A stretch of 19,132 nt of DNA, from contig JAFGBW010000191.1 of NCBI GenBank assembly GCA_016932965.1, positions 1-19,132 on the forward strand, given 5' to 3'. Below are positions 1 to 6,564 of this stretch, piece by piece (the stretch's first letter is position 1; every line of letters begins with the position of its first letter). This DNA is from Candidatus Auribacterota bacterium. GTDB lineage: Bacteria > Auribacterota > JAFGBW01. The notes beneath the pieces were generated by a model. The model saw only the letters and a program-made list of their open reading frames with translations. It was not told the origin of the DNA and ran no database searches. A program made the translations under genes and the position numbers.

Positions 1-1
1 G

Positions 2-241
2 ATGCCTAAGATCAATGATGTTTTTGATATGGAATTAAGTCTTCCGCTAAAGGAAAGAAACCAGAGAATTTCAGTTACAGCCGTTGTACGCTGGGCCAGG
101 CTAAAAAATTTCAAGGATTTTCCAGAAGAACGATTCCGGGAATATGAATACTGCTGCGGCATTGAATTCTTGCACACGGAACACCGGGAAGAAATCCAGC
201 AGTTTGTGGACTACATCCAAACCTTTGTCAGTCACGCATAG
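2..241 (+). CDS. PilZ-domain protein, C-terminal fragment (5' end outside window)
   Basis: This is the last 79 residues of a protein that begins left of the window. The pattern fits the second half of a PilZ barrel: an ELSLPL strand, then an alternating strand leading to VVRW, then GIEFL, then a closing helix rich in E, I and F (EEIQQFVDYI). PilZ domains bind cyclic di-GMP and switch motility, exopolysaccharide or other outputs. The ligand-binding RxxxR and D/NxSxxG motifs lie N-terminal to this part and would be off the window, so nucleotide binding cannot be judged. The ATG at 2 is probably internal, because a PilZ domain starting there would lack its first strands. The next gene on the same strand starts several hundred bases away, so no operon is evident. 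Confidence 0.75.
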   Translation: MPKINDVFDMELSLPLKERNQRISVTAVVRWARLKNFKDFPEERFREYEYCCGIEFLHTEHREEIQQFVDYIQTFVSHA

Positions 242-616
242 ACCTCATCTAAAAAACGGCCTATATCATCCCTTATTTCTGTTCTATATCAGACATTTCA
301 TTCGGAATTTCTTGACTCTCATTAGATGTGAGTGCGGAAACCACTATTTTGCCGCTCCAAACCACAATGCCTTATCATTTCATGTGTCTTGACACTCTAT
401 TTTTCTTTCCTGGCATTTTTGTTACTTCACTTTCATATAGTTAGAACACAGAATTACTCATTACAAACTCAAAGGATAATGGAATATCTATCAAATAATA
501 ACACTCTCTTATATAAGCGGTTATGCAAATATCATAACGATGGAATGACTGACCTATTGCGCTCAGCGAAAAAATCAGGTATAGCCCAATTGAATGAATA
601 TAAGCCATTGATTCCC
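242..616. other. Intergenic or leader region before the JAMM-like gene
   Basis: This stretch separates the PilZ gene from the chosen start at 617. It contains a perfect TTGACA hexamer at 389-394, but the bases 16-18 downstream give only a poor -10 match (TGGCAT). The reading frame of the next gene stays open back to at least 332, with in-frame ATGs at 332, 479 and 545. None has a well-spaced ribosome site; the AAAGG at 471-475 is only 3 bases from the ATG at 479. I see no other gene or hairpin here. Confidence 0.4.
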
Positions 617-1720
617 ATGAATAAAAACAACTGTTTATTTTTTTATCCGTTTCGTATCTCTGGCAGATTAGGCCTGATCCTGGTATTATTTTTTACATGC
701 TGCGTTTCACAAGGACATTCAGCAGGTTCCTGTCAGGACATCCCCGTCGAACGTGAATCACTCTCCCCTCAATCTCTTTTTCAAAATAATCCAAAACTGC
801 TCCAATCCATCCGGTCTTTGGAACCTGTATTATCGACAGCCTCTCTTTCCAGAATGGAGGAAGCCATTAAAAACATCCGAAAAGCAAAAAATATAAGATC
901 TGTTATGGATAAAAGGTTTTTCAAAAAACAAGGAGCTATGGTCGTGTTGGATCAAGTCTCTTTTGAAGACCTCCGATGGTTATCCAGGCATGAGAATCTG
1001 AATTCTACAGAATACGGACTGTTCGAACTTTCAAACGAAAAATGGATTTTTATGAGAAGAGCGGAAGATCTGGAACAGCCTCCTCATTTTTTCCAAAAAC
1101 TCTGGAGATACCTGCGAGGTTACGGATGGGTTAAAATGGCTGAGAACGAAATCCGGCTCCGGCTGCCTCCAGAATTAACCTTTTTGTTTGAACATGGATT
1201 CGTTGTCACAGACATCCACAGTCACCCCAGACCCGATAGTCCGGATTCAAAAAAACCGTCGATCCTGGATCATATTTTCTATAATTCTCCCAACTCCTTT
1301 ATCATTCATAGAGACTTTTTTATCCCCTATGATTCCTATATTGAAGTAAAAGAATGGGAGGATCCGCAACTGTATCAAACCTGGATGAAAGAGGCTCAAT
1401 CCAAGGGGGCAGAAGCCTATTATGATCTGGAACATCAATACGCCTCCCAGTTACAATATCGAGTGATCCCGTGGCATTCCCCTTCTGCTGCTGATGCTTT
1501 TAATCAAAGAAACAAATCTTCATTGATCTATTATCTGACCTGGTGCAAACCCTGGCAGAGGAAAAAACTGCTTGTTCAATTATATAACAGATTGGGCAGC
1601 GCCATGTTCCCTCTGTTTGATTTTTTCACGGAAGAACTGCATTCCCTGTTAGACTGCAATCTCGCATTCAGAGAGGAATGGGACCGAAAAACCCGGCTCT
1701 TTGCTTCTCAGAGCGCATGA
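617..1720 (+). CDS. Exported protein with JAMM/MPN-like HSHP...SxxD metal motif
   Basis: Counted from the ATG at 617, this is a 367-residue protein. Residues 1-36 look like a signal peptide: a basic start, hydrophobic core GLILVLFFTCCV, then a small-residue region ending near HSAG. Residues 200-218 read DIHSHP, an 11-residue gap after the second His, then SILD. That resembles the JAMM zinc-protease signature HxHP...SxxD, whose usual gap is about 7 residues. Glutamates at 176 and 178 (AENEIR) could supply the upstream catalytic Glu. JAMM folds act as deubiquitinases or isopeptidases, or sit in bacterial peptidase and toxin proteins. The substrate here is unknown. The frame is open upstream to 332, so a start at 479 or 545 is possible; 617 was chosen because it puts the signal peptide at the N-terminus. 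The 3' end overlaps the convergent SprT-like gene by 13 bases. Confidence 0.6.
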   Translation: MNKNNCLFFYPFRISGRLGLILVLFFTCCVSQGHSAGSCQDIPVERESLSPQSLFQNNPKLLQSIRSLEPVLSTASLSRMEEAIKNIRKAKNIRSVMDKRFFKKQGAMVVLDQVSFEDLRWLSRHENLNSTEYGLFELSNEKWIFMRRAEDLEQPPHFFQKLWRYLRGYGWVKMAENEIRLRLPPELTFLFEHGFVVTDIHSHPRPDSPDSKKPSILDHIFYNSPNSFIIHRDFFIPYDSYIEVKEWEDPQLYQTWMKEAQSKGAEAYYDLEHQYASQLQYRVIPWHSPSAADAFNQRNKSSLIYYLTWCKPWQRKKLLVQLYNRLGSAMFPLFDFFTEELHSLLDCNLAFREEWDRKTRLFASQSA

Positions 1721-2868
1721 CCAATCAGATTGTTTTTATTTCCAAGAATCAGGCCTTTGAATCTTTTTTTATCATGATGAACCGGCTTGTGCAGAACAAT
1801 ACTTTTTCCATCCTCCTGTCCCTGTTTGTATGGATCGGAATGAATCCACCTTCCTCCTCCTTTGCTTCTCCGAACCCGGGGATGCCGGTATTTGAAAAAT
1901 TCCTCCATGAGCGGACTGACTGCCAACACCAGCTCATTGGACACGAATGGGGCATTCCTGCCCCGTTCCATTTTTTTCCTGAATCCTTCCAATAACCCGA
2001 GAAGATAACTTTTCTTGTGCCGGATTCCTTTCAAGCCGTTTTTTCTCCTGTATTCCTGCCAGAACAAATCACAACACCGTATTAAAAAGGCATAAACATA
2101 CTCGGCCATTTCCAGATTTTCTTTTCTTCCCATGATCTCGATGCTGGTTGTCCGGACATCAAGATTTGGCTGATAAGAAGGCACCAGAATATAATCGACA
2201 AAGAAAAAATCTTTCAAGATGTTACAAATCAAAACTTCCTCCACAGGAACCCGTCTGGTTTTCCTTTCCAGACAACAATAATCATAATCTGAATGAGTCT
2301 CCCCCTCTTTCTGAACAGAAAGATTGTATTTCAAAAGCAGTTCATTGGCTTTCAGCATGGCACTAGAAGCCTCTTTTTCATGGGGAGAAGTGGACAAGGC
2401 AAAAAGTTTTTTGACTTTCTGGATCAATAGGGCCTCTTTAGGCTGCTGTTCAATCTTCCTTCTGTCATCGAGCGAAAATCCCATATCAGCGTCTGATGCG
2501 GTAGCCCTTTCTGAAGCCCCGATCATACGGCTTGCCCTTTTAAATTCGTCGCCGTGAGGCATGGCAAAGGAAGCATGGAACACTTCATCAACGATCAGAT
2601 GTGAAAGCTCATGCTTCAAGGTTTCGATCACAGCATCCCATGAACAATATCGCAAAAGTCTGTCTGAAACCGCAATAGTCCTGGTCAGGGGATCCCATCT
2701 TCCCCAACGGTGCATTTTTTCCACGATGATATTCGGAACCGGAACCTTGAGGCGATAACAATAAATGATTCCCGCAACAGTATCTCTAAGAATCCTGATC
2801 CAGGCATGATACAAATCCAAAGGATGTCTCCAGAATATGATCAGTAGAGGCCAATTAATAATTAACAA
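1708..2868 (-). CDS. SprT-like zinc metalloprotease-fold protein with DUF2786 domain
   Basis: This 386-residue protein has two recognisable parts. Residues ~20-115 are SprT-like: H86-E-L-S-H90 is the HExxH zinc/catalytic motif, and H105 in the MPHGDEFKR context is the likely third ligand. Residues ~146-185 match DUF2786, a helical domain with the usual IQKVKKLFAL...EASSAMLKANELL pattern. The following ~110 residues (VPVEEVLICNILKDFF onward, ending near YKQGQEDG) fit the DUF7168-type domain that often follows it. SprT-family proteins cleave DNA-protein crosslinks in eukaryotes (Spartan); the role of the bacterial DUF2786 forms is not established. The first possible start is TTG at 2868, with a stop just upstream in frame. 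The next ATG (residue 52) would cut into the SprT fold, so the TTG or a nearby non-ATG codon is likely used. No clear ribosome site is seen. No signal peptide is evident. Confidence 0.85.
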   Translation of the reverse strand: MLIINWPLLIIFWRHPLDLYHAWIRILRDTVAGIIYCYRLKVPVPNIIVEKMHRWGRWDPLTRTIAVSDRLLRYCSWDAVIETLKHELSHLIVDEVFHASFAMPHGDEFKRASRMIGASERATASDADMGFSLDDRRKIEQQPKEALLIQKVKKLFALSTSPHEKEASSAMLKANELLLKYNLSVQKEGETHSDYDYCCLERKTRRVPVEEVLICNILKDFFFVDYILVPSYQPNLDVRTTSIEIMGRKENLEMAEYVYAFLIRCCDLFWQEYRRKNGLKGIRHKKSYLLGLLEGFRKKMERGRNAPFVSNELVLAVSPLMEEFFKYRHPRVRRSKGGGRWIHSDPYKQGQEDGKSIVLHKPVHHDKKRFKGLILGNKNNLIGHAL

Positions 2869-3027
2869 TTCTAATAAGGAGAATCATTTTTAAAAAATCA
2901 TCTGACTGCAACCGAACCAATACTTCTCATGGTATATCATAAACTGCTTTTCCAATGAGCAAGTTCACTTTCATTCTAAATTCTCAATTTATACTCATTC
3001 ATTTACGCTAGGAGATGACCAAAGCTC

Positions 3028-3047
3028 ATCCGGATAAATACCCGGAT
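3028..3047. repeat. Short inverted repeat ATCCGG-N8-CCGGAT
   Basis: A perfect 6-bp inverted repeat with an 8-base loop lies 15 bases past the stop of the radical SAM gene, in the gap before the SprT-like gene. On the minus strand, the direction of transcription, it is not followed by a T-run, so an intrinsic terminator is doubtful. It could be a weak RNA hairpin that protects the 3' end or pauses polymerase. Confidence 0.3.
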
Positions 3048-3061
3048 TTTCTTGCAGATAA

Positions 3062-5131
3062 TCAATATGTTCCCTCGAAATCAGGAAACAGGGAATCCAG
3101 ATAAAGCGTGTATTCCTCATGAAGGCGAATCAATTTATTGCGATATTCGCGCGGCAGGGCTTCAATCCGTTCCTTCATTCTGATAAGAAATTCATTTTTT
3201 TCTCTGAATATTTTCTGAACCCGCTCTTCACCTAAACTCAATCCCGATTTGATTGAAAAATTCAGCCTCTGCCTGAAATGCAGTACTTTTTCAAGAAAAT
3301 GCCTGGTTAATTCCAGATAAACATGGATGTTTTTATAGGTTTCCATCAATTTAGGATGATATTCAGAAGGAAGAGCATGGATTTTATTTTTTGCATTCAA
3401 AAGAAAATTCTTTTTGTCCTCAATGAGCCTTTCCACCCATTCTTCACCGATATCCCTGCGGGTCTTCCAGAAAAACGCCATCTTCTCTGTAAAATAATCC
3501 AGCTTTTCCTGGCAATAGGTGTAAAGCCGGTAAGCCTTATGCGCGGACTGGGTGATCTCAATAAAATGATGCCCCATTACGCACAGCGCCACTGCTTCAG
3601 GAAACTGCTCTGCATGAAACACAATGGAATGAAACAGCCATTTCCAGTAAGTCCAGCCGTACCGAGTAAACGTCTGTTTGTTCATCGACCGCAATAAAAT
3701 CTTGATGTCTTTCCATTTGACTCTCCCCACGGCCTTGGGCCCCTGGTTCCAATGATCCAGAAGAACAGAACAGCGTTCAAAAAAATTCCTGCCACTTGTG
3801 TCATAGAGACGGATCAGAAGGTTTTTATAATCTTCAATGATCTTATTTTTATCTTTACCTGGCAAAGGGATAAAATTTAAGTCAAGAGAATGGGTATTAT
3901 TCCCGTCCGTGTCCTCCAACAAGCGTCCTTCCTCGCGGAGACGGGCATACAATTCCGATCCTTTTACGGCAGATAAAAGCCCTGCCATCACCTTAGGAAT
4001 GCCGGCCTCTCTGCAAAAGTCGAAAATCTGATCCGTGATATTTTCCGGATCTTTGTCATTCCCGATAATGAATCCGGCTGTCACTTCCATTCCATATGAC
4101 TGTATTTTCCGGACATCCTCCAAAAGATTTGTCCTGACATTCTGGTATTTATTCATGGACTTCAACACGTTCTTGTCCGGGGTTTCGATACCGACAAAAA
4201 CCATGTCAAACCTTGCATCCCGCATCATGGCCATCAATTCCTCATCTCTGGCCAGGTTGATGCTGGCTTCCGTATAGAAGGTAAACGGATAATTATTTGA
4301 TTCCTGGAATAGTCTCAATTCCAGGAGAGCCCGCTTGACGGCCCGGACATTACTGATGAAATTATCATCCACTACAAACACGGGACCCCGGTAACCCAAA
4401 GAAAAAATTTGCCTTATTTCCTCCATGATTTTTCCTGCTGATTTGACCCTGGCTTCATGGCCGAACAGCGTGGCTTCATTGCAGAAATCACAAAAGAACG
4501 GACAGCCTCTGGAAAATTGAACTGCCATCGAAGCGTATTCATCCATCTTTAAAAGGTCGAATCTGGGTACAGGAGAAGAAACCATAGAAGGCCTTGGCAT
4601 GCCTGAAATGATTTCAGCATTCTCGCCTGAAAATGCATAAAGGGAGGCCAGTTCTTCTTCATCTATTTTCTTTTCCACTGCCTTTGACCGGATCACAGGG
4701 CGGGCATACACCCTTTTTACTTCACCTTTTTCAACATCACGCAGAAAGGAATCCAGGACACCTGATTCAGCCTCGCCGAGAAGCAAATAATCCGCCCCAT
4801 GAATCTCCCCATAATACTGGGTTGGATAGGGACCTCCGCAGGCTACTGGAATGCGCAGCCGGTTGGCCATATCAATGACTTCCTGCAAGGATTCCTTCTG
4901 GACGATCATGGAAGAAGTCATCACCATGTCGGCCCATAACATATCCTTTTCTTCCAATGGTCCAATATTCATGTCTATCAGTCTGATTTCATGCTGAGAA
5001 GGGATCATGGCTGCGACGGTGATCAAACCCAAGGGGGGCATACTGGCCTTCTTAGCAATAATAGGAAGACTATAAGAAAAACTCCAGTAAGTATTTTTGG
5101 GAAACTGAGGATATACCAAAAGTAATTTCAT
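3062..5131 (-). CDS. B12-binding-domain radical SAM protein (DUF4070 type) with duplicated C-terminal helices
   Basis: This 689-residue protein has a Rossmann-like B12-binding domain at residues ~1-130 (MKLLLVYPQFP, MPPLGLITVAAM, ACGGPYPT, LLLGEAE). The radical SAM core starts at ~200 and carries C210-x3-C214-x2-C217, the three cysteines that hold the 4Fe-4S cluster. Further radical SAM hallmarks are VVDDNF and FVGIETPD. Residues ~380-470 match DUF4070, seen in the family that includes the hopanoid C-2 methylase HpnP. Such enzymes usually methylate unactivated carbons or rearrange lipids and metabolites; the substrate here cannot be read from sequence. Residues ~480-689 are an extra helical region with two related ~47-residue units. 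The ATG has a good ribosome site (AAAGGA) 6 bases upstream. Its own promoter is visible at 5165-5193, and the 246-base gap before it suggests independent transcription. Confidence 0.85.
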   Translation of the reverse strand: MKLLLVYPQFPKNTYWSFSYSLPIIAKKASMPPLGLITVAAMIPSQHEIRLIDMNIGPLEEKDMLWADMVMTSSMIVQKESLQEVIDMANRLRIPVACGGPYPTQYYGEIHGADYLLLGEAESGVLDSFLRDVEKGEVKRVYARPVIRSKAVEKKIDEEELASLYAFSGENAEIISGMPRPSMVSSPVPRFDLLKMDEYASMAVQFSRGCPFFCDFCNEATLFGHEARVKSAGKIMEEIRQIFSLGYRGPVFVVDDNFISNVRAVKRALLELRLFQESNNYPFTFYTEASINLARDEELMAMMRDARFDMVFVGIETPDKNVLKSMNKYQNVRTNLLEDVRKIQSYGMEVTAGFIIGNDKDPENITDQIFDFCREAGIPKVMAGLLSAVKGSELYARLREEGRLLEDTDGNNTHSLDLNFIPLPGKDKNKIIEDYKNLLIRLYDTSGRNFFERCSVLLDHWNQGPKAVGRVKWKDIKILLRSMNKQTFTRYGWTYWKWLFHSIVFHAEQFPEAVALCVMGHHFIEITQSAHKAYRLYTYCQEKLDYFTEKMAFFWKTRRDIGEEWVERLIEDKKNFLLNAKNKIHALPSEYHPKLMETYKNIHVYLELTRHFLEKVLHFRQRLNFSIKSGLSLGEERVQKIFREKNEFLIRMKERIEALPREYRNKLIRLHEEYTLYLDSLFPDFEGTY
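3095..3235 (-). repeat. Second copy of the internal protein repeat in the radical SAM gene
   Basis: Residues 633-679 of the radical SAM protein. It begins LGEERV, has EALPREY in the middle and ends YLD. It aligns without gaps to residues 561-607 at about 38% identity, including G-E-E at the start, the A-L-P-x-E-Y core and the closing Y-L. Confidence 0.7.
3311..3451 (-). repeat. First copy of the internal protein repeat in the radical SAM gene
   Basis: Residues 561-607 of the radical SAM protein. It begins IGEEWV, has HALPSEY in the middle and ends YLE. It pairs with the copy at 3095-3235, and 25 residues separate the two. Charged residues are spaced as in amphipathic helices, so this is probably a helical hairpin or coiled-coil duplication. 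Confidence 0.7.
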
Positions 5132-5164
5132 ATCTGTCCTTTTCTATCTAAATGTAAAAAAATT

Positions 5165-5193
5165 TTTATAAGATTATCATGAAACATCATCAA
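5165..5193 (-). promoter_or_regulatory. Predicted sigma-70-type promoter of the radical SAM gene
   Basis: On the minus strand, TTGATG (5188-5193) and TATAAA (5165-5170) are separated by exactly 17 bases. The -10 ends about 33 bases before the ATG at 5131, giving a short leader that contains the ribosome site. This is a motif match only. Confidence 0.5.
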
Positions 5194-5377
5194 AAGCAAG
5201 CCACAAAAACAAATCCGCTCCGAAAATAAATATAATCAACAGAGAACTTATGGTAAAAAAAGCAGCGGCTTCAGCGGAAGATTCTCTCTATACCATAATA
5301 ATCATATTGAAAAGCAGCTGACAGACGAAATCCGGACAAAGCCGAAGATGCCGGTGATGGAAGTTGCCCTGCTTGAC

Positions 5378-6415
5378 TTATTCCTGATCATTCTTTTCCG
5401 CTTCGAGCCGGGCGGCTGCTTCTGCCGCTTCCTGTTTCATCTGACCCATTTCTGATTCCGCGATTGCATCAGCTTCTTTTTTGGCCAGATCCAATGCTTC
5501 TTCATCTTTTGTTTTTTCACTTGTATCCTCTGTCATGGAATCAGGTATTGTCTCTTCCCTGATTTCCAAATCAGATGGAGGTGACTCGATAGGCAAAACA
5601 GAAGGGGATTCTCTCTCTTCTTGAATCTCCATGTATTCAGGTTGAACGGATGGAATCTCGGGTTCAGGTTCTATCACGGCAGCAGGGACAGGTCCAGCCG
5701 TTTCAGGGGGTATCACAGGCTCTGATTTTACAGTTTGAGGGACAGAAGAAGAAAACCGGTCTTCAGGAATCTGTTGAACAGAAACCGGCTTCTTTTTTTC
5801 TTTCTTGATTTTTTTCTCTTTTCGTTTTCGTTGCTCTAGGAAATACTGCCGGATCAATCCTTTTGGTTTGAACTGGCAGTGATTAACAAGGTAAAGCCTG
5901 GTTTTCTGGTCTTCCGTCAGCTTACTCTGGTCCAATTGAGCAAATAAGCGCGGCAGCTCATTTACACTGAATTCATACCGGATTGTCTCTTCCTCTTTTC
6001 TGAAAAAGGATTCTTCAAATCCCTTTAAAGTCAAACGGTGAATCCGAATGGTTTTTCCCTGCCGGAACGGATCGGAATGCATTTCCATGAGTTTTAAAAT
6101 CGCGTCCGGCGTGTTTATATCCTGTAATAACGGCACGGCATATTCCGCGTTCCCATATCGCAGATCATCCTGAATAAAAGCCCATCGCACCTGATCATCA
6201 AACCGGTTCGATGCCAGCTGCCTTTTATGGAATCGTTCCATCTGTCTCTTTGTATTTTCCCTTTCTTCACCGGACTGCATTCGGATTTTTTCGCGGAATT
6301 CAGAAATAACAGACAGGGCTTCCTGCCTGGACTCATCCGATAACACAAAGCCGGAAAAAGAAAAAAAGACCGTCAGACCGCATAGAAGACCCGCAACATT
6401 CCATTTATGATTCAC
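5378..6415 (-). CDS. Exported protein of unknown function with Pro/Glu-rich tail
   Basis: I do not recognise this 345-residue protein. Residues 1-26 are a signal peptide: the start is NHKW, the hydrophobic core is AGLLCGLTVFFSFSGFVL, and cleavage is probably near SDES. Residues ~27-185 are a charged, mostly helical domain (RQEALSVISEFREKIR, FDDQVRWAFIQDDLRYG). Then come a lysine-rich segment (RKRKEKKIKKEKKK), a ~100-residue low-complexity stretch rich in P, E, V and S, and an Ala/Glu helical C-terminus (KKEADAIAE...EAAEAAARLEAEK). This layout of folded domain, basic linker and extended acidic tail suggests a periplasmic scaffold, but no activity is visible. The start chosen is GTG at 6415, because AAGGAG lies 9 bases upstream of it. 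An in-frame ATG at 6442 would add 9 residues that include the ribosome site itself. Confidence 0.65.
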   Translation of the reverse strand: MNHKWNVAGLLCGLTVFFSFSGFVLSDESRQEALSVISEFREKIRMQSGEERENTKRQMERFHKRQLASNRFDDQVRWAFIQDDLRYGNAEYAVPLLQDINTPDAILKLMEMHSDPFRQGKTIRIHRLTLKGFEESFFRKEEETIRYEFSVNELPRLFAQLDQSKLTEDQKTRLYLVNHCQFKPKGLIRQYFLEQRKRKEKKIKKEKKKPVSVQQIPEDRFSSSVPQTVKSEPVIPPETAGPVPAAVIEPEPEIPSVQPEYMEIQEERESPSVLPIESPPSDLEIREETIPDSMTEDTSEKTKDEEALDLAKKEADAIAESEMGQMKQEAAEAAARLEAEKNDQE

Positions 6416-6424
6416 TTGAAGATT

Positions 6425-6430
6425 CTCCTT
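6425..6430 (-). promoter_or_regulatory. Ribosome binding site fixing a GTG start at 6415
   Basis: AAGGAG on the minus strand is followed by 9 bases and then GTG. The alternative ATG at 6442 lies upstream of this site and has no comparable signal, so the site decides in favour of the shorter protein with a normal signal peptide. Confidence 0.6.
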
Positions 6431-6564
6431 CCTGAACAACAACTAACCTCTTTCTTAATGAAATAATCTATTCCCTCTCAGTTAACCTGAAATAAAATTT
6501 GATTTTTCATATTAAAAAATGAATAAGAAAAAAAAGCAAAGATATTTTTTTCCAAGAGTAAAAA

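Noticed and set aside
389-417. TTGACA as the -35 of a promoter for the JAMM-like gene
   Set aside because: No acceptable -10 hexamer occurs 16-18 bases downstream, so it was not called as a promoter.
1678-1995. Plus-strand open frame with a signal-peptide-like stretch (ILLSLFVWIG)
   Set aside because: It is antisense to the conserved C-terminal part of the SprT/DUF2786 gene; the hydrophobic run is a by-product of that gene's codons.
3028-3047. Inverted repeat as an intrinsic terminator of the radical SAM gene
   Set aside because: The stem is only 6 bp and no T-run follows it in the direction of transcription.
5250-5321. Short plus-strand ORF of 23 codons starting MVKKAAASAEDS
   Set aside because: Too short, no recognisable family and only a weak ribosome site; it lies in the gap between two minus-strand genes and is probably chance.
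6527-6552. GAAAAAAA...TTTTTTTC stem after the giant HD gene as a terminator
   Set aside because: The stem is almost purely A:U and would be weak; homopolymer runs are common in this DNA.
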